From the NCBI GenBank assembly GCA_018676675.1, contig JABHEG010000103.1, positions 1-40,999 on the forward strand: a DNA stretch of 40,999 bases, given 5' to 3'. A model generated the notes under the pieces. It was not told where the DNA came from and ran no database searches. It saw only the letters and a program-made list of their open reading frames with translations. The first letter of the stretch is position 1. Each line of letters opens with the position of its first letter. The translations under genes and the position numbers were made by a program. Below are positions 16,788 through 24,154 of the stretch, in pieces. The DNA is from Lentisphaerota bacterium (lineage in GTDB: Bacteria > Verrucomicrobiota > Lentisphaeria > Oligosphaerales > JABHEG01).

Positions 16788-17786
16788 GTGTCCAGAATGC
16801 AGCAAGATCTGATTGACCTGGTGGCTTGTCACAGCACGCCTGGGGATGAGGATGAGGTCGCCTCATTCTTGCGTGGCCTGTGGTCGGGCGAAGGACTCTT
16901 GGTTGAGTCATTGGGCCGTTACGCGGTCACTGGACGGTGGTCGAAGAGCAACGAAGGCAGGAGACGCATACTCGTCTGTGCGCACATGGATTCCCCCGGA
17001 TACGCGATTGAGTCCGTCTGTGACGGCACGGCGTCCGCTGTTGAGCTGGGGACGCCTCGCTTCGAAGGGGATTCCGTGCTGGCCGTTCTCAAGCGAGGAG
17101 GAGACCATCGCCGGGTGCTGCTGAGGCGGGAAGAGCCGGAGGAGGCAGGGCGGACATTCTCAGTTGACGGCTGCCCCGACGCCCAGCCGGGTGATCGCGT
17201 GTGCTTCCCAGCCGAATCGGTGCTGGTAGGCGACGGTTTGGTGACGGCTCCCTTCCTGGATAATCGGCTGGGATGTACTGTCCTCGGTGAGCTCGCCCGT
17301 TGCGCGCCAGTAGGCGAGGATGACGTCGAACTGATCCTGGGGGCAACGTGTTGCGAAGAGATGGGAGGCTTCGGGGCACAGGTCCTGGCCCGGAGCGTCG
17401 CGCCTGATTTGGCCATCTGCCTTGACGCCACCTACGAAGCGCCGTCTCAGAACGTTCGGATCGGTGCTGGGCCTGTTCTGACGCTCAGTGATGCCTCTGT
17501 GCTGCTTGGACAGTCCGTCCGGGACTGGGCGACCGCTCTGTTTGCAGAGGCCGGTATTCCGCTGCAGACGGAAGTCTATAACTACAGCGGAACCGATGCG
17601 CGGGCATTTCCGGGCCAGGGGCTGCCGGCCCTCGTGCTTCCGTTGCTCATGCCCAGCCTGGGCAACCATTCTCCCGAGGAAACAGCATCTCTTGGAGATG
17701 TCGAGGGGTGTGTGGCAGGAATCATGGCTGTTCTTGACTACGTCCGGACCCAAGGGCTTCCACCAGGTGTGGGTGAACACATTTAG
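16788..17786 (+). CDS. M42-family metallo-aminopeptidase (glutamyl aminopeptidase/endoglucanase M family)
   Basis: The 332-residue protein shows the complete M42 di-metal site: H66 and D68 (CAHMDSPG), D158 (APFLDNRLG), E190-E191 (CCEEMGGFG), D213 (CLDATY) and H294 (GNHSPEE). Family members are cytosolic, large oligomeric aminopeptidases; some were historically called endoglucanases, an activity that is doubtful. I use GTG 16788, with GGGGA at 16776-16780; an ATG at 16797 is the alternative and an earlier GTG at 16746 would overlap the previous gene. It lies 26 bases before recO. Confidence 0.9.
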   Translation: MSRMQQDLIDLVACHSTPGDEDEVASFLRGLWSGEGLLVESLGRYAVTGRWSKSNEGRRRILVCAHMDSPGYAIESVCDGTASAVELGTPRFEGDSVLAVLKRGGDHRRVLLRREEPEEAGRTFSVDGCPDAQPGDRVCFPAESVLVGDGLVTAPFLDNRLGCTVLGELARCAPVGEDDVELILGATCCEEMGGFGAQVLARSVAPDLAICLDATYEAPSQNVRIGAGPVLTLSDASVLLGQSVRDWATALFAEAGIPLQTEVYNYSGTDARAFPGQGLPALVLPLLMPSLGNHSPEETASLGDVEGCVAGIMAVLDYVRTQGLPPGVGEHI

Positions 17787-17812
17787 CATGGCTTGACAGA
17801 TAGAGGCTGTCT

Positions 17813-18454
17813 GTGGCTGATGAGTTGACAACCGAACTGATCACGCTGAAGCGGACCCCTTACTCGGAGACGAGTTGGGTCGTTGTTGGCCTCTCTCCAG
17901 AGCATGGCCTGTTGAGTTTCATGTACCGGGGAGCGCGTCGGGTCAGCAAGCGGCAATACTCGATGATCGATGTGCTTCAGCACGTCAGCGTGACGTGTCG
18001 GCGGGGACGGGGTGATCTGCTCGTGTGGCGTTCGTCGGAGCTGTTGACAGATTATGGCGGGGTAGCCCATGATTACCCTTTGTACCAATCAATTGGCTGG
18101 CTCATGCGTTTCCTCCTACTGAACGTCTTTGCGGGTGTGCCGCAGCCGGCCGTCTTCCAGACCTTCCAGACCGTGCTGAAGCGGCTGTGTGCCGCTTCAG
18201 GTGCGCCGACCAGACAGGAAGGGCTTGGCGATGCCGCGGTCGTCGTGACATGCCTGGCCTACCTGAACGAGAATGGTCTGCTGCCGGACTTTGAGGAAGA
18301 TCCCCGGACCGAGCGGCAGTGTCAGCGTCTCCTGCTTGCCGGTCGGGGAGAAAACGAGTTCCCGACGCTGTCCGCGGAGACGTGGCAGAGCGTACGGGAG
18401 TGGGGCGTGACGTTGCTTCACCAGACCGACTGCTCCGTTCCCGGGAGCCGATGA
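17813..18454 (+). CDS. recO: DNA repair protein RecO
   Basis: The 213-residue protein has the RecO N-terminal OB-fold pattern (LKRTPYSETSWVVVGLSPEHGLLSFMYRGARR) and a helical C-terminal part. RecO loads RecA with RecR and RecF and anneals SSB-coated single strands. The C4 zinc finger present in many RecO proteins is absent: there is no paired CxxC. GTG 17813 is preceded by AGAGG. Its placement inside a sugar-metabolism run is unusual and may reflect simple read-through from upstream. Identification rests on the N-terminal half; the C-terminal half is weakly conserved, as is normal for RecO. Confidence 0.82.
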   Translation: MADELTTELITLKRTPYSETSWVVVGLSPEHGLLSFMYRGARRVSKRQYSMIDVLQHVSVTCRRGRGDLLVWRSSELLTDYGGVAHDYPLYQSIGWLMRFLLLNVFAGVPQPAVFQTFQTVLKRLCAASGAPTRQEGLGDAAVVVTCLAYLNENGLLPDFEEDPRTERQCQRLLLAGRGENEFPTLSAETWQSVREWGVTLLHQTDCSVPGSR

Positions 18455-18546
18455 CCCCGATCGTCTGAGGGGGCTTGGCGAGGTGGCGTGAGCAGTGGGC
18501 GGAATAGGCGACACGGACTTTTGGTTCCCCTCGGCGGGGCAGGAAC

Positions 18547-18560
18547 GCCTCTGGAGAGGC
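18547..18560 (+). promoter_or_regulatory. Hairpin just before the ribosome site of the decarboxylase gene
   Basis: GCCTC (18547-18551) and GAGGC (18556-18560) are complementary around a TGGA loop and end two bases before AGGAG (18563-18567). A stable hairpin here could shape translation initiation or mRNA processing. The 121-base gap otherwise shows no clear promoter. Confidence 0.3.
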
Positions 18561-18575
18561 ACAGGAGAAAACGAG

Positions 18576-19517
18576 ATGAGCGACAGAATTCTGGTTACCG
18601 GTGGTGGTGGCTTCCTGGGGTCACACCTGTGTGAGCGCTTGCTGGGGGACGGGCATGAGGTGCTATGTCTGGACAACTTTTACACCGGCAGGAAGCAGAA
18701 CATTCGTCACCTCATGTCGAGTCCGAGATTCGAGTTCATCCGTCACGATGTGACCTTCCCGATCTTCCTTGAAGTGGACCGTATTTACAACCTAGCGTGC
18801 CCCGCTTCCCCGGTGCATTACCAACGGAATCCTGTTCAGACCACCAAGACCAGTGTTCACGGGGCGATCAACATGCTGGGATTGGCCAAACGTGTTGGGG
18901 CCACGATCCTGCAGTCATCGACGTCCGAGGTCTATGGCGATCCGGCTATCCACCCGCAGACGGAGGACTACTGGGGCAACGTCAACCCGATCGGGATCCG
19001 CTCATGCTATGACGAGGGTAAACGCTGTGCGGAAACGCTGTTCTTTGATTACTACCGGGAGCACAATCTCCCCATCAAGGTCATTCGCATTTTCAATACG
19101 TATGGGCCGCGGATGCACCCGAATGATGGCCGCGTGGTCAGCAATTTCGTCGTGCAGGCTCTACGTGGGGAAGACATAACGATTTTCGGGGAAGGGACCC
19201 AGACTCGCTCATTCTGTTTCGTGGGGGATCTGATCGAAGGGATGGTGCGCATGATGGGGACTGATTCCACCGTGACCGGGCCAGTCAATCTGGGAAATCC
19301 CACTGAAAGCACGATTCGCGAGTTGGCCGAGGCGGTTCTGGAGCTCACCGGGTCCACGTCGAAACTGGTCAAGCGCCCACTTCCGGCTGACGATCCCACG
19401 CGACGGCGTCCGGACATCTCCAAGGCCAAAGCGGTCCTGGACTGGGAGCCACGCGTCTCGTTGCGGGAGGGCCTGGCCGCTACCATTGAGTACTTCCGGA
19501 AGGAGTGTGCCGGGTGA
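18576..19517 (+). CDS. UDP-glucuronate decarboxylase (UDP-xylose synthase)
   Basis: The 313-residue extended short-chain dehydrogenase has the NAD-binding GGGGFLG (9-15), the catalytic Y145-xxx-K149 pair (CYDEGKR) and the [10 protein letters not shown] and [11 protein letters not shown] blocks diagnostic of UDP-glucuronate decarboxylases. The enzyme converts UDP-glucuronate to UDP-xylose for envelope polysaccharide. Length fits bacterial single-domain UXS. ATG 18576 has AGGAG eight bases upstream. The next gene overlaps its stop (GTGA), so the two are translationally coupled. Confidence 0.93.
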   Translation: MSDRILVTGGGGFLGSHLCERLLGDGHEVLCLDNFYTGRKQNIRHLMSSPRFEFIRHDVTFPIFLEVDRIYNLACPASPVHYQRNPVQTTKTSVHGAINMLGLAKRVGATILQSSTSEVYGDPAIHPQTEDYWGNVNPIGIRSCYDEGKRCAETLFFDYYREHNLPIKVIRIFNTYGPRMHPNDGRVVSNFVVQALRGEDITIFGEGTQTRSFCFVGDLIEGMVRMMGTDSTVTGPVNLGNPTESTIRELAEAVLELTGSTSKLVKRPLPADDPTRRRPDISKAKAVLDWEPRVSLREGLAATIEYFRKECAG

Positions 19518-20116
19518 GTGCTACTGACGTGCGACAGCCGCAACTCCGGATGACACGGACCGGCTTGACCGGGCTGCCCGGGATTTCCTTGCCTGAGGGA
19601 GTAAGCGGGCGCTCATTCGAGGAGGGTGATGAAGCGCGCTGGGAGTGCGTGTTGCAGGAGAGCTTCGGGGGCGCTCCCGGGCGCTTCTCTTTTGACGCGA
19701 TCATGCGCTCCTCGCCGTCCTTCCAGCCTGAGCGCGTTTGGTTCCTGATGGTTGATGGTGAAGCTGTCGCGACCGCAGCGGCCTACCCCCAGGATTGGGT
19801 TGGGCCGACTGGATCGACGCTCCATTATGTGGCTGTCCGCCCCGCCCATCAGGGCAGGCGCCTGGGGTACTGGGTGTCCTTGCTGGCCCTGCACCGCATG
19901 GTGATTGAGCAGCGGTCGTTTGTTGGACTGGCCACTGACGATTTCCGTTTGCCCGCGATACATACGTATCTGAAGCTGGGGTTTGAGCCCTATCTTGTGC
20001 ACGAGAACCAACGTGCGCGCTGGCCGCGCGTGTTTGACGAACTTGGAGCACCGGAGCTGACCCGCCGCTTCGCCGCTCAGCTTGAGGACGAGATTGACGT
20101 TCCTCCCAGCCGCTGA
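19514..20116 (+). CDS. GNAT-family N-acetyltransferase
   Basis: The 200-residue protein contains a GNAT core: beta-strand [20 protein letters not shown] supplies the acetyl-CoA pyrophosphate loop (Q/R-xx-G-x-G/A type, here HQGRRLGY), followed by a long helix and the YLKLGFEPY motif B strand. GTG 19514 overlaps the decarboxylase stop by four bases with AGGAG (19501-19505) eight bases ahead, which decides the start over a GTG three codons earlier. Because it is coupled to UDP-glucuronate decarboxylase, acetylation of a nucleotide sugar or cell-envelope amine is possible, but the acceptor is unknown. Confidence 0.83.
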   Translation: MSATDVRQPQLRMTRTGLTGLPGISLPEGVSGRSFEEGDEARWECVLQESFGGAPGRFSFDAIMRSSPSFQPERVWFLMVDGEAVATAAAYPQDWVGPTGSTLHYVAVRPAHQGRRLGYWVSLLALHRMVIEQRSFVGLATDDFRLPAIHTYLKLGFEPYLVHENQRARWPRVFDELGAPELTRRFAAQLEDEIDVPPSR

Positions 20117-20196
20117 GCGAGAACGTCTGGAGCATGGGACGGGAGTTCGAATGACGATGTGCGTGACGATGATGTGTGACTAAGGAGCGTGGACTG

Positions 20197-21039
20197 ATGG
20201 GACGTCTGAAGATTGCGGTGATGGTGAACAACTTGAGGTTGGGCGTATACAAGGGGATGGAAGCGGCCGCCGAGATGGGCGTGACAGGGGTCCATCTGGG
20301 CACGACCGTGTCGGGGTTCCGTCCGGAGGATTTGGACGCCTCAGGCCGGAAGAAGTTGGTGGCCCACGTTCGCTCGCTTGGGCTGGAGTTCTCGGCAATC
20401 TCAGCGTGGGGCGGAAATGTTGACCTGGGGGAAACCGAGGGATTGGCAGAGAACATCGAGGCGGGGAAGCGTTTCATGGAATTGGCCGCGGATCTCGAGT
20501 GCGGGATCTGGCAGGGGCATTGCGGGATCATGCCTCACTCCTCGGACGATCCGAGGTGGCAGATTTTTGCGGATTCCTTCGGCAGCATCTGTGAGCACGG
20601 GGAGGAAGTGGGGGCCTGCCTAGCCATTGAGACCGGACCTGAGCCCCCGATCATCTTGAAACAGATGATCGACGAGGTGGGCAGCCCGGCCTTGCGTGTC
20701 AACTACGATCCTGCCAATCTGATACTCTGGCCTGCGCGATACATGAAGGACGCAGGGGAACCGTATGATCGGGACCAAGCCTTTGCCGAATACCAGCCCA
20801 CCGAGGGAGTCGACGTGCTTGGGCCCTATACCGTTCACACACACGCAAAGGATGCTCTCGTTCGGGATGGAAGCCAGCGTCAGGAGGTCCCGCTGGGGGA
20901 TGGCTGGGTAGACTGGCCGCGCTATGTGGCGTTGCTCGAAGAGCACGGCTTTGACGGCTACTACGCTATTGAGCGAGAGGTCGGTGACGACCCTGTCACA
21001 GACATCCGGAAAGCGGTGGAGTTTCTCAGCACACTCTGA
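20197..21039 (+). CDS. Sugar phosphate isomerase/epimerase-like TIM-barrel protein
   Basis: The 280-residue protein is of the xylose-isomerase-like (AP endonuclease 2) TIM-barrel superfamily. The metal ligands are in place: E145 (LAIETGP), D171 (NYDPANL), H214 or H216 (VHTHAKD) and E259 (YAIEREVG). ATG 20197 follows AAGGAG (20182-20187). Members isomerise or epimerise ketoses, inososes or hydroxypyruvate. It precedes uxaC and follows the GNAT gene, so a uronate or inositol-related step is likely. Exact substrate not determinable. Confidence 0.87.
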   Translation: MGRLKIAVMVNNLRLGVYKGMEAAAEMGVTGVHLGTTVSGFRPEDLDASGRKKLVAHVRSLGLEFSAISAWGGNVDLGETEGLAENIEAGKRFMELAADLECGIWQGHCGIMPHSSDDPRWQIFADSFGSICEHGEEVGACLAIETGPEPPIILKQMIDEVGSPALRVNYDPANLILWPARYMKDAGEPYDRDQAFAEYQPTEGVDVLGPYTVHTHAKDALVRDGSQRQEVPLGDGWVDWPRYVALLEEHGFDGYYAIEREVGDDPVTDIRKAVEFLSTL

Positions 21040-21176
21040 GTGATCGCCCCCCAGTGGGTGCCTGCTTACCTGTGTAACCGTGGAACATGCGGGGCAAGTC
21101 ACGGTGCCTTTTGAGCCCTTCTTCCGTAGGAAAACGGGCGGTCTGATACATATTAGAGCGACTGCTCCGGAGCATG

Positions 21177-21202
21177 GCGAAACGGGTGTTGCCCGTGTTC
21201 GC
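21177..21202 (+). other. Hairpin in the uxaC leader
   Basis: GCGAA (21177-21181) pairs with TTCGC (21198-21202) and CGGG (21183-21186) with CCCG (21192-21195), separated by a small internal loop. It sits in the 230-base gap before uxaC, next to a GCTCCGGAGC palindrome (21165-21174). It could end the upstream transcript or structure the leader. No clear promoter was found. Confidence 0.3.
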
Positions 21203-21269
21203 TTTGCCCGCGTCGCCCCCCCGGCGCTTCGTTGGAGCACTGAAGCCGAAATTGCAGAGGAATCGTGTA

Positions 21270-22640
21270 ATGGCGTTTCTTGATGAGAACTACCTGTTGA
21301 GCAGTGACGTGGCCCGCGGGCTGTACGATTTGGTTGAAGACCTCCCGATTGTGGACCCGCACAACCATGCCGATGTGAAGGCCATCTGCGAGAATCGCAA
21401 CTTCACGGATATCTGGGAAGCGGAAGGTGCGACCGATCACTACGTTTGGGAAGTTCTGCGCAAACGTGGGGTGGCGGAAGCCTACTTGACCGGGAGTGAA
21501 GCGACGAACGAAGAGAAGTGGCTTTCTCTGGCAAACGTCTTCCCCGAACTGGTCGGCAATCCTACTTACGAGTGGATCCACCTTGATCTGAAACGCCGAC
21601 TGGGGATTGATGACCTCATCTGCGGGGCCAATGGGAAGAAGATCTGGGATGACAGCCAGGCTGTTCTGCAGAGGCCGGAGATGCGTCCGCAGCAACTGCT
21701 CAAAGGGATGAAGGTCGAGAGCATGTGCTCGACCGACGATCCAATCGATTCGTTGGAGTATCACCAGGCGCTTCAGGAGTCGCCGATTGCCGGAGTGGTG
21801 CGCCCGACCTTCCGCCCTGACCGAGCCATGAATGTGTTTAAACCGGACTGGTGCGAATACATCGGTCAGTTGGAGGAGCAGGCCGGCGGGACCTATGGTT
21901 CAGTTGCGGATCTGATCGCGGCACTCCAGGCGCGCCACGACTATTTCGCCGAGAACGGCTGCGTTGCGAGCGACCACGGAGTCGAGGTCCCCTACGGGTT
22001 CAAAGTGTCTGAGGAAGACGCTAACGCCGTCTTCAAGAAGGCGAGGCAGGGCAAGGATCTGGAGCCTACCGAGACGATTGGCTACATGTCCTACATGCTC
22101 CATGCATTTGGCGAGATGGATGCCGCAAAGGGCTGGGTCTTCCAGCTCCACATCGGGGCAGTCCGGGACGTCCGCAACTCGCTGCTGGACACGATCGGTC
22201 CGGACACTGGAGGGGACATCTCCAACCACACGACGGATATTGTGGCTCCGGTGCGCGATTTCCTGAATCGTTTCGACGATCGTCTGAACGTGGTTCTCTA
22301 CTCACTGGATCCGAATCAGCAGTGCACGCTGGCCGCGCTCACTCGAGCGTTTGGGCAGAGCGTAAGCCTCGGCTCGGCCTGGTGGCTGAATGACTCTCCA
22401 GTTGGCATGAGACGCCAACTTGAGTACATCGGCTCGGTGGATGTCCTGATGAATATGGCGGGAATGGTGTCTGACTCCCGCAAGCTTCTCTCCTACGGGT
22501 CCCGCAACGAGATGTTCCGGCGTGTCCTTTGTGATGTGATTGGGACGATGGTGTTGCGTGGGCAAGTTCCGTTGCCGCTGGGAGAACAACTGGTCAAGCA
22601 CCTGTCCTATGCCCGCCCGAAAGAACTCTTCGGTCTCTAG
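21270..22640 (+). CDS. uxaC: Uronate isomerase (glucuronate isomerase)
   Basis: The 456-residue protein is a UxaC-type amidohydrolase-fold isomerase. DPHNHAD (29-35) gives the metal-binding HxH, and the conserved FQLHIGAVRDVRN, LYSLDPNQ and GSAWWLNDS segments match the family order. It would convert D-glucuronate to D-fructuronate or D-galacturonate to D-tagaturonate. Length is close to the usual 470. ATG 21270 has AGAGGA at 21256-21261. The downstream steps (UxaB, UxuA, KDG kinase) are not in this window. Together with the sulfatases it supports growth on uronate-bearing, sulfated polysaccharides. A strong terminator follows at 22681. Confidence 0.93.
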   Translation: MAFLDENYLLSSDVARGLYDLVEDLPIVDPHNHADVKAICENRNFTDIWEAEGATDHYVWEVLRKRGVAEAYLTGSEATNEEKWLSLANVFPELVGNPTYEWIHLDLKRRLGIDDLICGANGKKIWDDSQAVLQRPEMRPQQLLKGMKVESMCSTDDPIDSLEYHQALQESPIAGVVRPTFRPDRAMNVFKPDWCEYIGQLEEQAGGTYGSVADLIAALQARHDYFAENGCVASDHGVEVPYGFKVSEEDANAVFKKARQGKDLEPTETIGYMSYMLHAFGEMDAAKGWVFQLHIGAVRDVRNSLLDTIGPDTGGDISNHTTDIVAPVRDFLNRFDDRLNVVLYSLDPNQQCTLAALTRAFGQSVSLGSAWWLNDSPVGMRRQLEYIGSVDVLMNMAGMVSDSRKLLSYGSRNEMFRRVLCDVIGTMVLRGQVPLPLGEQLVKHLSYARPKELFGL

Positions 22641-22680
22641 CCTGGATTATTCGCGAAGCTCATCGCTTCACTCACAATCC

Positions 22681-22713
22681 ACTTGCGCCGCAAACAATTG
22701 CGGCACAAGTTTT
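22681..22713 (+). terminator. Intrinsic terminator after uxaC
   Basis: ACTTG (22681-22685) pairs with CAAGT (22706-22710) and GCCGCAA (22687-22693) with TTGCGGC (22698-22704) around an ACAA loop; one mismatch lies between the two stems. TTTT follows at 22710-22713. A good rho-independent terminator for the plus-strand run. Confidence 0.75.
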
Positions 22714-22733
22714 GACGCGTTCCACTACGCGTC
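22714..22733. repeat. Inverted repeat immediately after the uxaC terminator
   Basis: GACGCGT (22714-22720) and ACGCGTC (22727-22733) are perfect 7-base arms around TCCACT. The same ACGCGT core recurs in the longer repeat at 22805-22845. Confidence 0.6.
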
Positions 22734-22763
22734 ACTTGCTCAAGGCTAGCCATGAGCACGAGC

Positions 22764-22779
22764 CACTGAGCCTGTCGAA
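22764..22779. repeat. Copy of a TTCGACAGGCTCAGTG-type intergenic element
   Basis: CACTGAGCCTGTCGAA (22764-22779) is the complement of a motif that I recall as recurring in intergenic regions of many environmental bacteria. Only one copy is seen here, so repeat status within this genome is inferred. Confidence 0.4.
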
Positions 22780-22804
22780 TGGCCTCACGTCGAAGCCCTT
22801 CGGG

Positions 22805-22845
22805 TGATCAATTCACGCGTTTTCCCGGAACGCGTGAATTGATCA
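22805..22845. repeat. Perfect 17-base inverted repeat with 7-base loop
   Basis: TGATCAATTCACGCGTT (22805-22821) and AACGCGTGAATTGATCA (22829-22845) are exact complements around TTCCCGG. It is the longest perfect palindrome I found in the window. There is no T-run after either arm, so termination is not the obvious role; a protein-binding site or a mobile palindromic element is possible. Confidence 0.8.
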
Positions 22846-22876
22846 GGCTAGATCGGTCCCACCGCCCGGAAACAGA

Positions 22877-22913
22877 AAACGGGAAGGCGGGTATAGTACC
22901 TGCCTTCCCGTTT
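22877..22913 (-). terminator. Terminator after rpsU (possibly bidirectional)
   Basis: AAACGGGAAGGCGGGTA (22877-22893) and TACCTGCCTTCCCGTTT (22897-22913) pair over 17 positions with one imperfect pair. Read on the minus strand the stem ends in a GTTTTCTGTTT tract, right after the rpsU stop at 22934. On the plus strand the tail is less T-rich. Confidence 0.75.
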
Positions 22914-22933
22914 GTTCGTCAGATGACGTGGTG

Positions 22934-23095
22934 TTAGCGCGTGCGGCGTTTCTTACGCCTCTTAGCCTCACTCGGCTTCATGTAGTGTCGGCGATTGCGC
23001 AGTTCCTTCATCGTGCCTTCTTTGTCCATCTTCTTCTTCAGACGCCGAAGAGCCCGGTCAACCGGTTCGCCCTTTTTCATGCGTATTTCTGACAT
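22934..23095 (-). CDS. rpsU: 30S ribosomal protein bS21
   Basis: The 53-residue, strongly basic protein begins MSEIRMKKGEPVDRALRRLKKK in two overlapping family blocks and ends KRRKKRRTR, the bS21 pattern (the E-x-x-D-RALRR-LKKK core and the RR-Y-KPSE-KRRKK tail). bS21 helps translation initiation near the anti-Shine-Dalgarno region. The ATG at 23095 has GGTGAG upstream; an in-frame start at 23149 would overlap the sigma factor stop and is less likely. It lies 50 bases after the sigma gene on the same strand, so both are probably on one transcript. Confidence 0.93.
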   Translation of the reverse strand: MSEIRMKKGEPVDRALRRLKKKMDKEGTMKELRNRRHYMKPSEAKRRKKRRTR

Positions 23096-23145
23096 TGTTT
23101 TGATCTCACCCCCTCTCGCTGTCTTTGGTGGGGGATACGACCAAG

Positions 23146-23970
23146 TCAAGTGCCTGTGAATTCATCGCTCATCAATTCCTTCAACTTGGCCAAAGCTTGG
23201 TTCTGCAACTGTCGGACCCGTTCCCGGGTCCGGAAAATGTGTCTACTGACTTCTTCGAGCGTTCGCGGGGGCTGGCCATCCAACCCAAAGCGCATTTTCA
23301 GGATGAGCGCTTCCCGTTCATCGAGTGCGTTCAGCAGGTTATGCAGGCGTTTCAGGGACTCGCTTTTTCCCAGAACCTTGTCCGGAGCGGCCGTATTCTG
23401 GTCCGCTATGATCTCTTCGAATTTCCCAAATTCCCCATTGTGTATGGGGTCATGCAACGAGAAGCCCTTGAGATCCGCGCGCCGCAAACCGGCAACAGTG
23501 CGCTTACTATAGTCCAGGTCACTGGCAATTTCACCATCTGTGGGGTCACGTCCGAGTTTTTCGGCCAGACGACTTCGGGCCAGTTTGATCCGGTTTATTT
23601 TTCCGGCGGACTGAACGGGGATCCGGATGGTGCGGCTTTGGTTCGCGAGGGCCCGCCGCATGGCCTGCTTGATCCACCAAGCTGCATAGCTGCTGAATTT
23701 GGCGCCCTTTTTGGGGTCAAACTTCTCGACCGCCCGCATCAGCCCGATATTGCCTTCTGAGATGAGGTCAAGGAGGGGAAGCCCCAGGCCTTTGAAGTCG
23801 TGTGCGATCTTGACCACGAGCCGTAAGTTGCTTCTGATGAGCTTTGCGCGTGCCTCTTCCGAGCCCTGTGCAATCAGAGCGGCCAGCTCGACCTCCTCCT
23901 GCTTGCTGACCAGAGGAATGTGCCCAATGTCCTCCATGTACACCTTCATGGTGTCATTTTTTCCGGGCAT
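23146..23970 (-). CDS. Sigma-70 family RNA polymerase sigma factor (group 1/2 type)
   Basis: The 274-residue protein has region 1.2 ([17 protein letters not shown], from residue 10), region 2 with [18 protein letters not shown] and [16 protein letters not shown] ending RTIRIPV, region 3, and region 4 with [15 protein letters not shown] and an RTRERVRQL helix. It lacks the long region 1.1 of housekeeping RpoD and is short, more like a group 2 factor; in this lineage it could still be an important vegetative factor. ATG 23970 has GGGAGG just upstream. A near-consensus promoter lies at 24102-24129. rpsU follows on the same strand and mfd is divergent. Confidence 0.92.
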   Translation of the reverse strand: MPGKNDTMKVYMEDIGHIPLVSKQEEVELAALIAQGSEEARAKLIRSNLRLVVKIAHDFKGLGLPLLDLISEGNIGLMRAVEKFDPKKGAKFSSYAAWWIKQAMRRALANQSRTIRIPVQSAGKINRIKLARSRLAEKLGRDPTDGEIASDLDYSKRTVAGLRRADLKGFSLHDPIHNGEFGKFEEIIADQNTAAPDKVLGKSESLKRLHNLLNALDEREALILKMRFGLDGQPPRTLEEVSRHIFRTRERVRQLQNQALAKLKELMSDEFTGT

Positions 23971-24101
23971 GGCGCCTCCCGCGGTGTTTCGCCTTCAGGC
24001 TCTTCTTCGTAATGGCCGGTGTTCCGGGCCTGTAGGCCGTGTGACGTTGTCCGTTCAGATGGGGTACGCGTCGAGATCCTCTGGCCCGGAATGGCTCCGA
24101 T

Positions 24102-24129
24102 AGTATATTCGGTTCTTCTGAACGGTCAA
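24102..24129 (-). promoter_or_regulatory. Near-consensus sigma-70 promoter of the sigma factor-rpsU operon
   Basis: On the minus strand TTGACC (24124-24129) and TATACT (24102-24107) are 16 bases apart, each matching consensus at five of six positions. Start would be near 24095, giving a leader of about 125 bases. It sits only 25 bases from the mfd start, so the two divergent genes may compete for polymerase. Confidence 0.7.
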
Positions 24130-24154
24130 TCAATGGTGCGGAACTCGGTGCAAA

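Larger units (their letters stand above)
22641..22933. other. Gene-free stretch with four stacked hairpins between convergent genes
   Basis: No coding region is visible in these 293 bases. They hold four separate inverted repeats (22681-22710, 22714-22733, 22805-22845, 22877-22913) and a copy of a TTCGACAGGCTCAGTG-type element. Two can be explained as terminators of uxaC and rpsU; the middle two cannot. Confidence 0.7.

Noticed and set aside
20140..20165. GTTCGAA motif resembling a tRNA T-loop
   Set aside because: No acceptor stem or anticodon arm can be drawn around it; no tRNA was found in the window.
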